64,000 nt of DNA from Mycobacterium sp. OTB74 (GCF_029892685.1 NZ_JARXVD010000003.1:124001-188000); one strand, 5' to 3'. Positions 38,978 through 48,471 are shown, numbered from the stretch's first letter. The notes: a model not told the origin generated them from the sequence alone. Program-made: numbers and translations.

Positions 38978-39693
38978 CGGCGCAACCTCCCGCGCAACAG
39001 TCCATCCACGATGATGTTCACCCCGTTGACCAGCGACTGGCCTTTGGACATCGAATAGTCGGTGTAGAGAATGTGCACCGGTTCCTCGGCCACCCGCCAG
39101 TGATTTTCCACGATCAGCGTGACGAACTCACTGGCGTGGCTCATGCCGTTCATGGTCAGGTTCAGCCCGTCGGCGACAGTCTTGTTGAAAACCCGCAGGC
39201 CGTTGTGCGCGTCAGTGAGGTGCAGCTTGCGGCTGGACGGGCTGAGCTTGGCGACGATCGGCAGCAGCAGCCGTTTGAGTACCGGCATCCGCTCCGGTGG
39301 GTGGTCGGCGAACCGGGTGCCGATCACGATGTCCAGATCGTCGGTGCGCAACCGCTCGATCATTCGCAACACGTCGGCGACCCGATGCTGCCCGTCGGCG
39401 TCGAAGGTGGCGAAAACCCGTGCGCCAGGCCGGGATCGGGCGTACTCGACGCCGGTCTGGATAGCCGCGCCCTGACCCAGGTTCACCGGATGACGCACCA
39501 CGTGTGCGCCGGCCGTGAAGGCGCGGTCGCCGGTGTCGTCATGGCCGCCGTCGTCGACGCAGACCACGTTGGAGAAGGCCGAACGGACATCGGTGACTAC
39601 GTCGGCGATGACGCTCGCCTCGTTGAAGGCAGGGATGATGATCCATACGTCACCGCGGCGGTGGTTGCCGAGGTGTTCGTGGTGAAGGGTCAT
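38974..39693 (-). CDS. ppgS: polyprenyl-phosphate N-acetylgalactosaminyl synthase PpgS (Rv3631)
   Basis: A 239-residue GT2 enzyme of the DPM1 type. WIIIPAFNEASVI is the UDP-sugar binding start and FDADGQH the DxD metal site. HNGLRVFNK is typical of the family. In M. tuberculosis it makes polyprenyl-P-GalNAc, donor for the galactosamine on arabinogalactan. The genes upstream (flippase) and downstream (DUF2304) support the same envelope role. Confidence 0.88.
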   Translation of the reverse strand: MTLHHEHLGNHRRGDVWIIIPAFNEASVIADVVTDVRSAFSNVVCVDDGGHDDTGDRAFTAGAHVVRHPVNLGQGAAIQTGVEYARSRPGARVFATFDADGQHRVADVLRMIERLRTDDLDIVIGTRFADHPPERMPVLKRLLLPIVAKLSPSSRKLHLTDAHNGLRVFNKTVADGLNLTMNGMSHASEFVTLIVENHWRVAEEPVHILYTDYSMSKGQSLVNGVNIIVDGLLRGRLRR

Positions 39694-39714
39694 GTTGATG
39701 CCGAAAATACACGC

Positions 39715-40962
39715 TCAGCGGGCCCGGAGGCGGATCAGTCCAACCAGATGCACGGCGATGCCGACCAGTGGACCGCACAGCAAGGCGACGATGGTCCGGG
39801 TCTGCAGATCGATCGGCAACAGCAACAAGAGCGTCGCGGCCAACGTCGCACCCACCCAGCCGACGGCGTATGCGCGGTGCTGCGCAGCCGCCACGGTCGC
39901 TGCCCCGGTCAAGGTCAGGAACGCAATGGCGACGGCTCCGGCGGTCAGCCACGCCAGCAGCGCTCCGTCGGCGACATACTCGGGGCCGAAGAAAGTGCGC
40001 AACAGCCACGGCCCGGTCAGCCCGGCGGCCAGTACCGCAAGCGCCCCCAACCCGGCCAGCACCAGCGTCGGCGTCACCAGTGCCCGCAATCTCGGGTTGT
40101 CCACGAAATGGGCGATCAAATTGCCCTGCATAGCGGTCAGCGGGACCAGCAGGGGAGCCCGGGTCAGCGTCACCGCCAGGATGACGACACCGCCGGTGGC
40201 GCCGAGATCGCTGGAAGTGGCCTTGAGCAGCACCGGGAACCCCATCACCAGGACAGCGCTGGCTCCGGCGGCCGCGATCGAGTGCCACGCTCCGTTGAGG
40301 AAGGTGCGGGGGGTGCCGGGGGTTTTGATCGCCGCGGCGGCCCGGGCCACCCGCGAGGCCAGCAGCACCAGCAGCCAGGACATGGACCCGGCGACGGTTG
40401 CCCACAGGTAGCCGTCCAGTCCCCAGCCCAACAGGAACGAGGCGATAGCGACGGCGACGCGGATCCCCGCGTCGGTGACCATCAGCGCACCGTACTGGGT
40501 CCAGCCGTCCACGCCGGCAAGGACGCCGAGCAGCGTGGCGTGCAGGCAAAAGCCGGCCAGGCCGACGCTGAGCAGCGTCACGCTGAGCGGCTCGGAGGCG
40601 ACGAACACGTGGCCGGCCCACAGTGGTGCGGTGCCGGCGATCACCGCACCGGCCCCGACCGCGACGGCTGCGGCCACCCGGATCGGTTGGATGTGTGGGC
40701 CGGGCTGGGTTCCGCCCTGCTTGCTGGCGCGCGCGCTGCGCACCTCGCGCGTCGCCTCCTGCAGCAGGCCATTGGCCGCACCGGTGAACAGCCCGAACGC
40801 GCCCCAGAACACGCCGAACACAGAGAACCCCGCCGGGGCGAGGTCGCGAGCCGCCAGATACAGGATGACGTAGCCGCACAACGCACTGAGCACGGTGGCC
40901 ACGCCGACCCGGGCCACGCTGCCGCGGCTGATGGCTCCGGTACTCGGCGCGCCGTCGGTCAC
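39715..40962 (-). CDS. MOP-superfamily flippase-like polytopic membrane protein (Rv3630)
   Basis: A 415-residue protein with about 12 membrane helices and the general organisation of polysaccharide exporters/flippases (for example VLSALCGYVILYLAARDLAP at the start, FLTLTGAATVAAAQHRAYAV later). It may flip the polyprenyl-P-GalNAc made by PpgS. The GTG at 40962 overlaps the M1 peptidase stop (GTGA), which fixes the start. 21 bp separate it from ppgS. Confidence 0.8.
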   Translation of the reverse strand: MTDGAPSTGAISRGSVARVGVATVLSALCGYVILYLAARDLAPAGFSVFGVFWGAFGLFTGAANGLLQEATREVRSARASKQGGTQPGPHIQPIRVAAAVAVGAGAVIAGTAPLWAGHVFVASEPLSVTLLSVGLAGFCLHATLLGVLAGVDGWTQYGALMVTDAGIRVAVAIASFLLGWGLDGYLWATVAGSMSWLLVLLASRVARAAAAIKTPGTPRTFLNGAWHSIAAAGASAVLVMGFPVLLKATSSDLGATGGVVILAVTLTRAPLLVPLTAMQGNLIAHFVDNPRLRALVTPTLVLAGLGALAVLAAGLTGPWLLRTFFGPEYVADGALLAWLTAGAVAIAFLTLTGAATVAAAQHRAYAVGWVGATLAATLLLLLPIDLQTRTIVALLCGPLVGIAVHLVGLIRLRAR

Positions 40963-42293
40963 AGCGATGGCAGCCTGGTCGAGTAGAGCCAGGCAGTCCA
41001 CAGTCCGCGCAACGATTGCTCGGCATAGTTGGCGGCCAGCCCGGTGAAGTCGTCGGTCACGGCCGTGGAGTGACGGTACCGGGTGGTCCAATCACGAAGC
41101 AGGGCAAAGAAATTCTCGTCCCCGATGCTGCGGCGCAACACGTGCAGGGTGAGCGCGCCGCGCTTGTAGACGCGGTCGTCGAACATCTCTTGCGGCCCCG
41201 GATCGGACAGCAGTAGATCCTGAGGGCGGCTCTGCAGCTTCTGGTGATAATGCACCGCCAGTTCGTCGGCGCTGCGCCAGCCGGACTCTTCGGCCCACAA
41301 CCACTCGGCGTAACAGGCAAAGCCCTCGTGCAGCCAGATGTCGCGCCAGCGCCGCACGGTGACGGAATTACCAAACCACTGATGCGCCATTTCATGCGCG
41401 ATCAACCTCTCGGCACTACGACGACCGTCGCAGTGATTGGCGCCGAAGATCGAAATCCCTTGTGCTTCAAGCGGTATTTCGAGCTCGTCATCGGTGATCA
41501 CCACGGTGTACCCGGTGGACAGCGGGTACGGGCCGAACAGCCTCGTGAACAGCTTCATCATCTGCGACTGGCGGGCGAAGTCGTGCTCGAAATTGTCGAT
41601 CAGACGGGCTGGCAGCGCCGCGTACAGCGGCACCGGCGATTTGGCCAGACGCACCGATTCGTAGCGTCCGATCTGCAGCGTGATCAGGTACGTCGACGTC
41701 GGCTCGGCCAGCTCGTAGGTCCAGGTGGTTTGTCCCGCACGGGTTTTCCGGCTGACCAGTTCGCCGTTGGCCACGGCCCGGTAGGGGCTGTCGGTGCTGA
41801 TCTGGATGCGGTAGCTGGCCTTGGAACTCGGGTGGTCATCGCACGGAAACCAGGACGCCGCGCCGTTGGGTTGGCCGGCAACCAGTACGCCTTCGGACAG
41901 CTCCTCGAAACCGACTGGACCCCAAGCAGATTGGATGGGACGCGGATTTCCGCCATAGCGCACGGTGATGGTCAGCGCCGCACCGGCCGGCACCAGGGTA
42001 GCCAGGGTGACGTTCAGTTTTCCGGCGGCGCACCGATATTTGGCCGGGCGGCGGCCGTTGACGTCCACCTTGGACACCGTCATCGCGTCGGACAGGTCCA
42101 GGGTGAACGAGCGCAACGACGCCAGCGTCACCGCGGTGATGGTCGCTGTCCCGGCCAGCCGGTTGCTCTCCATCTTGTACTCGATGGCCAGCTCGTACCG
42201 CGAGATTCGGTAGCCGAAATTGCCGGTATTCGGAAGGTATGGATCGATGACGGGTTGAATGGCCTTACGTACTTTCTTGCTCGCTCGGGTCAT
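40959..42293 (-). CDS. M1-family zinc metallopeptidase (aminopeptidase-like)
   Basis: A 444-residue short M1 enzyme without signal peptide. The zinc site is HEMAHQWFGN, with the third ligand Glu in WLHEGFACYAEWL 18 residues on. The catalytic Tyr lies further on, probably in FDDRVYKRGALTLH. The exopeptidase GAMEN motif is replaced by EAQGISIFG, so substrate recognition may differ from ordinary aminopeptidases. It lacks the long C-terminal domain of PepN. ATG 42293 overlaps the NRPS stop (ATGA), so the two proteins are made together. Confidence 0.9.
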   Translation of the reverse strand: MTRASKKVRKAIQPVIDPYLPNTGNFGYRISRYELAIEYKMESNRLAGTATITAVTLASLRSFTLDLSDAMTVSKVDVNGRRPAKYRCAAGKLNVTLATLVPAGAALTITVRYGGNPRPIQSAWGPVGFEELSEGVLVAGQPNGAASWFPCDDHPSSKASYRIQISTDSPYRAVANGELVSRKTRAGQTTWTYELAEPTSTYLITLQIGRYESVRLAKSPVPLYAALPARLIDNFEHDFARQSQMMKLFTRLFGPYPLSTGYTVVITDDELEIPLEAQGISIFGANHCDGRRSAERLIAHEMAHQWFGNSVTVRRWRDIWLHEGFACYAEWLWAEESGWRSADELAVHYHQKLQSRPQDLLLSDPGPQEMFDDRVYKRGALTLHVLRRSIGDENFFALLRDWTTRYRHSTAVTDDFTGLAANYAEQSLRGLWTAWLYSTRLPSL

Positions 42294-45200
42294 GCGGCGG
42301 TTGCCTTTTGGCGGTTGCCGGACTTGCGCTTCTTGCCGGTCCACGGCGCGATCGGGTTGCCCTGCCAGCGGGTGGACGGTGGCACCGAATCACCGCGCAT
42401 CACAAGCGAAGCCGGGCCGACCGTCGCGCCCGCGCCGATGCTGGCCGCGGGCAACGCCACGCAGTGGGTGCCCAGCGTCGCGCCTGCGGACAGCACCACG
42501 GTGTCCAGTTGCATGATCCGGTCGTGGAACAGGTGGGTCTGCACCACGCAGCCCCGGTTCACTGTCGCGCCACGGCCCAGAGTCACCAGGTCGGCCTCAG
42601 GCAGCCAGTAGGTTTCGCACCACACGCCGCGGCCGATCGCCGCGCCGAGTGCTCGAAGCCACAGGTTCATCACCGGCGTTCCGCTGGCCGCCCGGGCAAA
42701 CCACGGCGCGGCCACGGATTCGACGAACGTATCTGCAACTTCGTTGCGCCACACGAACGGCGACCACAGCGGATGCTCGACGGCCCGAATCCGGCCCACC
42801 ATCAACCACTTTGCGGCCACCGCCATGGCACCGGCGATCAGCCCGGCGCCGAGCAGGACCACACCGCAGGCCAATGACGCCCACAGCCAACCGAACCTGC
42901 CGGCCAGAGCCTGTATTGCACCGAGCACCGCGACACCGATCGCGAATGTCAGCATCACCGGGACAATGCGCAGCGTCTCCACCGTGCCTCGCATCACCTT
43001 GAGCCAGATGGTCGGGTGAAAGGTGCGCAGGGCATCGGCCTCGGTGGGCTGGCGGCGCAACCTGATCGGCGGGCTGCCCAGCCAGGACGACCCGGCCTTG
43101 GCCTTGTGCGGGGTGGCAGACAACACCGCCACCAGGCCGTCGTCAGGTACTCGGCGCCCGGGCTGGGTGATACCGGAGTTACCCAGGAAGGCGCGCCGTC
43201 CGACGGTGGCCTTGGCGACGTGAATCCAGCCGCCGCCCAGTTCGTAGGACGCCACCATGGTGTCGTCGGCCAGGAACGCACCGTCCTGCACCTCGGTGAA
43301 CTTGGGTGTCAGTAGCGCCGTCGAAATCTCGGTTTCTTTACCGACTTTCGCACCCAGAATGCGCAGCCACCACGGGGTCAACAGGCTGGCGTAGATGGGG
43401 AAGAGGTAGTGGCGGGCGGCGTCCATCAGCCGTTCGGTGGCCCACAACTGCCAGCCGACCCGACTGCGCACCGGGTGGTAGCCCTCGTCCAGGCCCAGCG
43501 ACATGACCCGCACCCCGATCACCGTGAGTGCGGCGTACACCGCCAGGGCTACCACGGTGGCGACAGGAGTCCAGATTGCTGCGGGCAGGATCGCCTCTTT
43601 CAGTGAATGCGTGTGGCGTATAGGCACACTCAACACGGCCAGACCGGATCCCAAGGCCAGCAGCGGCAGTCCGCCGAGCAGCATCGAAGTCAGCCCGTAC
43701 ATGGCGACCCACAGCGGCGCTCGGGCCGGGCGCGCCTCGGGCCACGGGTGGTGGGCCTTGCCCGACTTCACCGCGGGCGAGCCCTTCCAGTACTGGCCGG
43801 CCTTGACCTTGCCGATGACGCCGGAACCCGGTGCCACGTCAGCGTTTTTGCCGACCACCGCGCCCGGCAGCAGCGTCGTTCGCGCGCCGATGGTGGCGTC
43901 GTTGTCGATGTTGATGGGCCCGACGTGGAACAGGTCACCGTCGATCCAGTGCCCGGTGAGGTCGACCTCGGGCTCGATGGAGCAGCGGTGCCCAAGGGTG
44001 AGCATGCCGGTGACCGGTGGCGCCGAATGCAGGTCGACGGCTTTGCCCACCTGGTTGCCCAGTGCGCGGGCGTAGTACACCAACCACGGTGCGCCGGCCT
44101 GGTTTTCGGCGCCGCTGGCCTCGCTGAGCCGCTCGGCCAGCCACACCCGCAGGTGTTCGGAGCCGCCGCGGCGATACGTTCCCGGTTGCAACCCGGACAG
44201 CAATGTCCGGGCACAGATTGCCGCGATGCCCATCCGTCCGAGCGGGGTGACGAACACCAGGAAGCCGGCGAGAATCCACCACCAGTTGACGGTGGTGGCC
44301 CAGGGCAGCAGATGCAGTTTCGCGGCAACGTTGTTCAACAGCGCCAGCCACACCACCCACTGCATGCCGGACAGCGTCGCCAACGGCAACGCCAGCACCA
44401 CCTGAGCCAGCTGGGTCAACAGCGGAACCGGTGCGACGTTGCGGGCTTCGATCACGGGTGGCGGGTCCAGCTCGTCCAGATAGCTGGCCAGCGAACCCAA
44501 CCGCGGGTGGTCGTACAGGTCGGCGACGGTGACCTCGGGGTGCTTCTCGCGCAGCAGTGAAACCAGTTGCGCCGCAGACAGCGACCCACCGCCGAGCGCA
44601 AAGAAGTCCGCACTCGGTCCGTCGACCGGCGCAGCGAGCACGTCGCGCCACAGTCCGGCGAGCCAGCCCAGGGTGCCGGCCAGTTCGGGGCCGTCGTCGC
44701 TGCCGGAGTCGACCGGCCAGGGCAGTGCGTTGCGGTCGACCTTTCCCGATGTGCGAGTTGGCAATTCGTCGAGCAACACCAACCGCGGCACCAGGGCCGC
44801 CGGCAGTGCCTTGGCCAGGGCCTTGCGGGCCTCGGCGATATCGAAGTCAGGGTCGGCGCTGGCGATGTAGCCCACCAGCAAGGGCGTGCCGGTGGCGGTC
44901 TTACGCACTGCCGCGGCACCGCCGCTGACTCCGGGCAGGTTGACCAGTGCGGCGTCTACCTCACCAAGCTCGATGCGGCGCCCGCCGACCTTGACCTGAT
45001 CGTCGGCGCGGCCCTGGAAGTACAGTCCGTCGCGCTCCAACCGGACCAGGTCACCGCTGCGGTATGCGCGGCCCCAACCCAGCGTCTCCATCGGCGCGTA
45101 TTTTTCGGCGTCCTTGTCCGGGTCGAGGTAGCGGGCCAGACCGACGCCACCGATCACAAGTTCGCCGACCTCGCCGTAACCGACCTGCTGCCCATCCTTG

Positions 45201-46174
45201 TCGACGACGGCGAGGTCCCAGCCCGGCAATGGCAGGCCGATGCTGACCGGTCCGCCGTCCAGCGGCGCCAGGCACGCGACCACGGTAGCTTCGGTGGGGC
45301 CGTAGGTGTTCCAGACCTCGCGCCCTTCCACTGCCAGTCGTTCGCCGAGTTCCGGCGGGCAGGCTTCGCCGCCGAAGATCAGCAGCCGCACCGCTTCAAG
45401 GGCCTCGGCCGGCCAGAGTGCCGCGAGGGTAGGGACCGTCGAGACCACAGTGATGTCCCGGGACACCAGCCACGGCCCCAAATCCATGCCACTGCGGACC
45501 AGCGAACGGGGCGCCGGCACCAGGCAGGCGCCGTACCGCCAGGCCAGCCACATCTCTTCGCAGGACGCGTCGAACGCCACCGAAAGTCCGGCCAACACCC
45601 GGTCGCCAGGCCCCAGTGGATTGTCCTTCAGGAAGACCTCGGCCTCGGCGTCGACGAAGGCTGCGGCGTTACGGTGCGTGACCGCAACACCCTTCGGGGT
45701 GCCGGTAGAACCAGAAGTGAAGATGATCCAGGCGTCGTCGCGGGTCAAGGGTCTGCCGGCCTGCCAACCGCGGGACGATCCGGGGCCGCGAATCAGCCCG
45801 GCCTCGGTGATGATGCCGACCACACCGGCCTCACCGAAGACCAGTTCGGCGCGTTCGTCGGGGTCGTCGGCGTCCACTGGCACATAAGCGGCGCCGGTGG
45901 CCAGGGTAGCCAGGATGGCTACGTACAGCGCGTAACTACCGGACGGCATCCGGATGCCGATGCGGTCACCGCGACCGATGCCGCGGGCAGCCATCCAAGT
46001 GACGCTGTCTTGGATGTCGGCGATCAATTCGGCGTAGGTGAGCTGCACCTCGCCGTCATCGATGGCGGGCGCGTCAGGGTAACGCTCGGCTGTGGCGTAG
46101 ACGATGTCGATGAGTGTCCGCGCCTGCGGTGCGTCTGCCGAGCGCATGTACTGCGGGGGGATCTCCTGTGCCAC
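42290..46174 (-). CDS. Pls/PosA-type membrane non-ribosomal peptide synthetase
   Basis: A 1294-residue single-module NRPS without a classical condensation domain. The adenylation domain spans about 10-490 (A3 IIFTSGSTGTPKG at 150-162; A10 SGKVDRNALP). The carrier domain spans about 500-570, with phosphopantetheine Ser531 in LGGGSL. A terminal region with six membrane helices in three pairs and three soluble blocks follows. The blocks contain left-handed beta-helix repeats ([39 protein letters not shown]). This is the layout of epsilon-poly-lysine synthetase Pls. The specificity residues D202 A203 E206 S245 I266 G268 T290 V298 V299 K478 resemble lysine codes. Product unproven. Confidence 0.88.
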   Translation of the reverse strand: MAQEIPPQYMRSADAPQARTLIDIVYATAERYPDAPAIDDGEVQLTYAELIADIQDSVTWMAARGIGRGDRIGIRMPSGSYALYVAILATLATGAAYVPVDADDPDERAELVFGEAGVVGIITEAGLIRGPGSSRGWQAGRPLTRDDAWIIFTSGSTGTPKGVAVTHRNAAAFVDAEAEVFLKDNPLGPGDRVLAGLSVAFDASCEEMWLAWRYGACLVPAPRSLVRSGMDLGPWLVSRDITVVSTVPTLAALWPAEALEAVRLLIFGGEACPPELGERLAVEGREVWNTYGPTEATVVACLAPLDGGPVSIGLPLPGWDLAVVDKDGQQVGYGEVGELVIGGVGLARYLDPDKDAEKYAPMETLGWGRAYRSGDLVRLERDGLYFQGRADDQVKVGGRRIELGEVDAALVNLPGVSGGAAAVRKTATGTPLLVGYIASADPDFDIAEARKALAKALPAALVPRLVLLDELPTRTSGKVDRNALPWPVDSGSDDGPELAGTLGWLAGLWRDVLAAPVDGPSADFFALGGGSLSAAQLVSLLREKHPEVTVADLYDHPRLGSLASYLDELDPPPVIEARNVAPVPLLTQLAQVVLALPLATLSGMQWVVWLALLNNVAAKLHLLPWATTVNWWWILAGFLVFVTPLGRMGIAAICARTLLSGLQPGTYRRGGSEHLRVWLAERLSEASGAENQAGAPWLVYYARALGNQVGKAVDLHSAPPVTGMLTLGHRCSIEPEVDLTGHWIDGDLFHVGPINIDNDATIGARTTLLPGAVVGKNADVAPGSGVIGKVKAGQYWKGSPAVKSGKAHHPWPEARPARAPLWVAMYGLTSMLLGGLPLLALGSGLAVLSVPIRHTHSLKEAILPAAIWTPVATVVALAVYAALTVIGVRVMSLGLDEGYHPVRSRVGWQLWATERLMDAARHYLFPIYASLLTPWWLRILGAKVGKETEISTALLTPKFTEVQDGAFLADDTMVASYELGGGWIHVAKATVGRRAFLGNSGITQPGRRVPDDGLVAVLSATPHKAKAGSSWLGSPPIRLRRQPTEADALRTFHPTIWLKVMRGTVETLRIVPVMLTFAIGVAVLGAIQALAGRFGWLWASLACGVVLLGAGLIAGAMAVAAKWLMVGRIRAVEHPLWSPFVWRNEVADTFVESVAAPWFARAASGTPVMNLWLRALGAAIGRGVWCETYWLPEADLVTLGRGATVNRGCVVQTHLFHDRIMQLDTVVLSAGATLGTHCVALPAASIGAGATVGPASLVMRGDSVPPSTRWQGNPIAPWTGKKRKSGNRQKATAA

Positions 46175-46275
46175 CCGTACAACCTACTAAGGGTTGGACC
46201 GTTCCTCCGTCTGGCGGCCATGGCGGGTTCTAGGCGTCCGACCTGGGCCCTCGCGGCCTTGGCTAACGTGGATTC

Positions 46276-47853
46276 GTGACCACTGAGCTGACCGGACGAA
46301 TGATCATCGCAGGTGAGAGCGTCGCGGGGACGGGCGCCGAAGTTCGCGGATTCGACCCGGCGACTGGGACACCGCTTGAACCTGCCTACCGATATGGCGA
46401 TGGGAGTCATGTCGACGCCGCGTGTGCTGCGGCCGGTGAGGCATTTCACGTCTATCGGGCCGTCGACCCGCGCCGTCGGGCCGAGTTCCTGGAGGCGATC
46501 GCCGCGGGACTGGAGACACTCGGACCGGAACTGGTCGACCGGGCCGTAGCCGAGACCGGCCTGCCGCAGGCGCGGATCGCCGGCGAAGTCGGTCGTACCG
46601 CTGCGCAATTGAGACTGTTCGCCGCGGTGCTGGCTGAAGGCAGTTGGCAGGGCGTCTGGATCGACCCGGGGCAGCCGGATCGCACACCCGCGCCGCGTCC
46701 CGACATTCGGCAGCGAGCTGTCCCGCTGGGGCCAGTGGCGGTCTTCGGGGCCGGCAATTTCCCCCTCGCCTTCTCGGTGGCCGGCGGTGACACAGCGTCC
46801 GCGTTGGCCGCGGGGTGCCCCGTGGTAGCCAAAGCGCATGACGCACACCCGGGAACCTCCGAGCTGGTTGGCCGGGTGGTGGCCGACGCCGTCCGTGCCA
46901 CCGGGATGCCGGCCGGGACTTTCTCATTGCTCTACGGTGACGGGCCGGAACTGGGCGGCGCGCTGGTTGCCGACCCGAGGATCAAGGCGGTGGGTTTCAC
47001 CGGTTCACGTTCCGGCGGAACGGCATTGGCGGCGATCGCTGCGGCGCGACCGCAGCCCATCCCGGTGTACGCCGAGATGAGTGCGATCAACCCGGTATTC
47101 CTGCTGCCGGGTGCGCTCGGTTCGCAAGCAGCTGCGATTGCGTCGGGGTTCGTGGGGTCGCTCACGATGGGTTCGGGTCAGTTCTGCACCAACCCAGGGC
47201 TGGTGATCGGAGTCGATGGACCCGAGCTGGACGAGTTCCTCACTGCCGCAGGCGAAGACCTGCAGAGTCGTCCCGCACAGCCCATGTTGACGCCGGGCAT
47301 CGCGGCCAACTACGAGCGGGGTGTCGCCGAACTGTCGCTGCACGCTGCGTTGGTTGCGCAGGGCCAGGAGGGCCCTCGTCAGCATGGTCAGGCAGCGTTG
47401 TTCAGCACCGATGCGGCGACGTTTCTGGCCTCGCTGGAATTGCAGGCCGAGGTCTTCGGTGCAGCCGCAGTGGTGGTGCGCTGCCGCGATGAAGACGAAA
47501 TGATTGCTTTAGCAAGATATTTGGAAGGCCAGTTGACCGTGTCGGTACACAGTGACGAATCCGACCTGGCGATCGCGGCACGGCTGCTGCCCGAACTCGA
47601 ACTCATCGCCGGACGAATTGTGTTCAACGACTGGCCCACCGGGGTTGAGGTGGGTCACGCCATGATTCATGGTGGACCCTGTCCGGCCACCACGGATGCG
47701 CGCAGCACCTCAGTGGGCGCCCGCGCGATTGAACGATTCCTGCGGCCGGTTTGCTATCAGAGTCTGCCAGATTCCTTGCAGCCCAAAGTCATTGCCGACG
47801 GAAATCCGGACGGCATCTGGCGCCGGATCGACGGCCGCTTGAGCCGCGACTGA
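46276..47853 (+). CDS. NADP-dependent aldehyde dehydrogenase, alpha-ketoglutaric-semialdehyde type
   Basis: A 525-residue ALDH. The NAD(P)-binding and catalytic parts are visible: GNFPLAFSVAGGDTASALAAG, the general-base Glu in PVYAEMSAINPVFLL, and the nucleophile Cys in GSGQFCTNPG. The long C-terminal part (YLEGQLTVSVHSDESDL, NDWPTGVEV) is typical of the KGSDH class in sugar-acid and hydroxyproline catabolism. It is divergent from the NRPS operon. The GTG start at 46276 is assumed. Confidence 0.88.
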   Translation: MTTELTGRMIIAGESVAGTGAEVRGFDPATGTPLEPAYRYGDGSHVDAACAAAGEAFHVYRAVDPRRRAEFLEAIAAGLETLGPELVDRAVAETGLPQARIAGEVGRTAAQLRLFAAVLAEGSWQGVWIDPGQPDRTPAPRPDIRQRAVPLGPVAVFGAGNFPLAFSVAGGDTASALAAGCPVVAKAHDAHPGTSELVGRVVADAVRATGMPAGTFSLLYGDGPELGGALVADPRIKAVGFTGSRSGGTALAAIAAARPQPIPVYAEMSAINPVFLLPGALGSQAAAIASGFVGSLTMGSGQFCTNPGLVIGVDGPELDEFLTAAGEDLQSRPAQPMLTPGIAANYERGVAELSLHAALVAQGQEGPRQHGQAALFSTDAATFLASLELQAEVFGAAAVVVRCRDEDEMIALARYLEGQLTVSVHSDESDLAIAARLLPELELIAGRIVFNDWPTGVEVGHAMIHGGPCPATTDARSTSVGARAIERFLRPVCYQSLPDSLQPKVIADGNPDGIWRRIDGRLSRD

Positions 47854-48375
47854 TCACCAGTTGTCGTAGCCACCCTCGGGTCCGAGCATCCGTTCCAGCC
47901 GGGTCCGGTTGATGCGGGCCATCTCGTTACGCACCACTTTGCGTTCGGTTTCGGGCTCGTTGAGCATGCGGTCGGCCATGTGATTCAGCACCCCGACCGT
48001 TGACATGTTGCCCACGTACATGACGAAGTCGAAGCCGAAATGGCCGCGGTAGTCAGCGGCCTTGGTGCGTAGCGTCGTCATCAGATCAGGGTTCTGGTCG
48101 CACACCGCGCACTGTTCGAAGTGCGATCGGGTGCTGCCTGGTCGACGGCCCACTTGGGGATAGGCCGGCAGGATTGCATCGATCGAGACCTCGTCCAGGG
48201 AAAACAGCAGCGTGTCGGCCTGCCGGAACAGGTGGTCGTGGTCCTGGTAAGCACGTCCGTCGGCCAGGCTGCCGGCCAGTGGGACGCTGTAGCAGCACTC
48301 GTACAGGGCGTGCATGGCCCGCTGCTTCGACATGCCGTTGAACGCGTCGAGTCCGATTCCCTGATGCATCAACAC
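47854..48375 (-). CDS. UraD-like (OHCU decarboxylase family) protein with altered active site
   Basis: A 173-residue helical protein of the 2-oxo-4-hydroxy-4-carboxy-5-ureidoimidazoline decarboxylase family. The N terminus (DAFNGMSKQRAMHALYECC) and the C-terminal GHFGFDFVMYVGN ... ETERKVVRNEMARINRTRLE fit the family. The signature HPxxG, which carries the catalytic His, reads YPQVG here, while SxxEQ (SHFEQ) is kept. No other purine-catabolism gene is adjacent, so another reaction, or none, is possible. It converges with the ALDH gene with no gap. ATG at 48375 or 48369 could start it. Confidence 0.75.
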   Translation of the reverse strand: MLMHQGIGLDAFNGMSKQRAMHALYECCYSVPLAGSLADGRAYQDHDHLFRQADTLLFSLDEVSIDAILPAYPQVGRRPGSTRSHFEQCAVCDQNPDLMTTLRTKAADYRGHFGFDFVMYVGNMSTVGVLNHMADRMLNEPETERKVVRNEMARINRTRLERMLGPEGGYDNW

Positions 48376-48471
48376 ACCGTCATCATCGAATTCGCAGGGT
48401 ACGTACAGATTTCCCTGTGTTACAACGGTGCAAACTTGCCTGTGAATGCACTGCGCTGCACATGTCGTGGC

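Noticed and set aside
39073-40986. 637-residue plus-strand frame opposite ppgS and the flippase gene
   Set aside because: Low-complexity Gln/Gly/His-rich shadow frame; the minus-strand genes have clear families and coupled starts.
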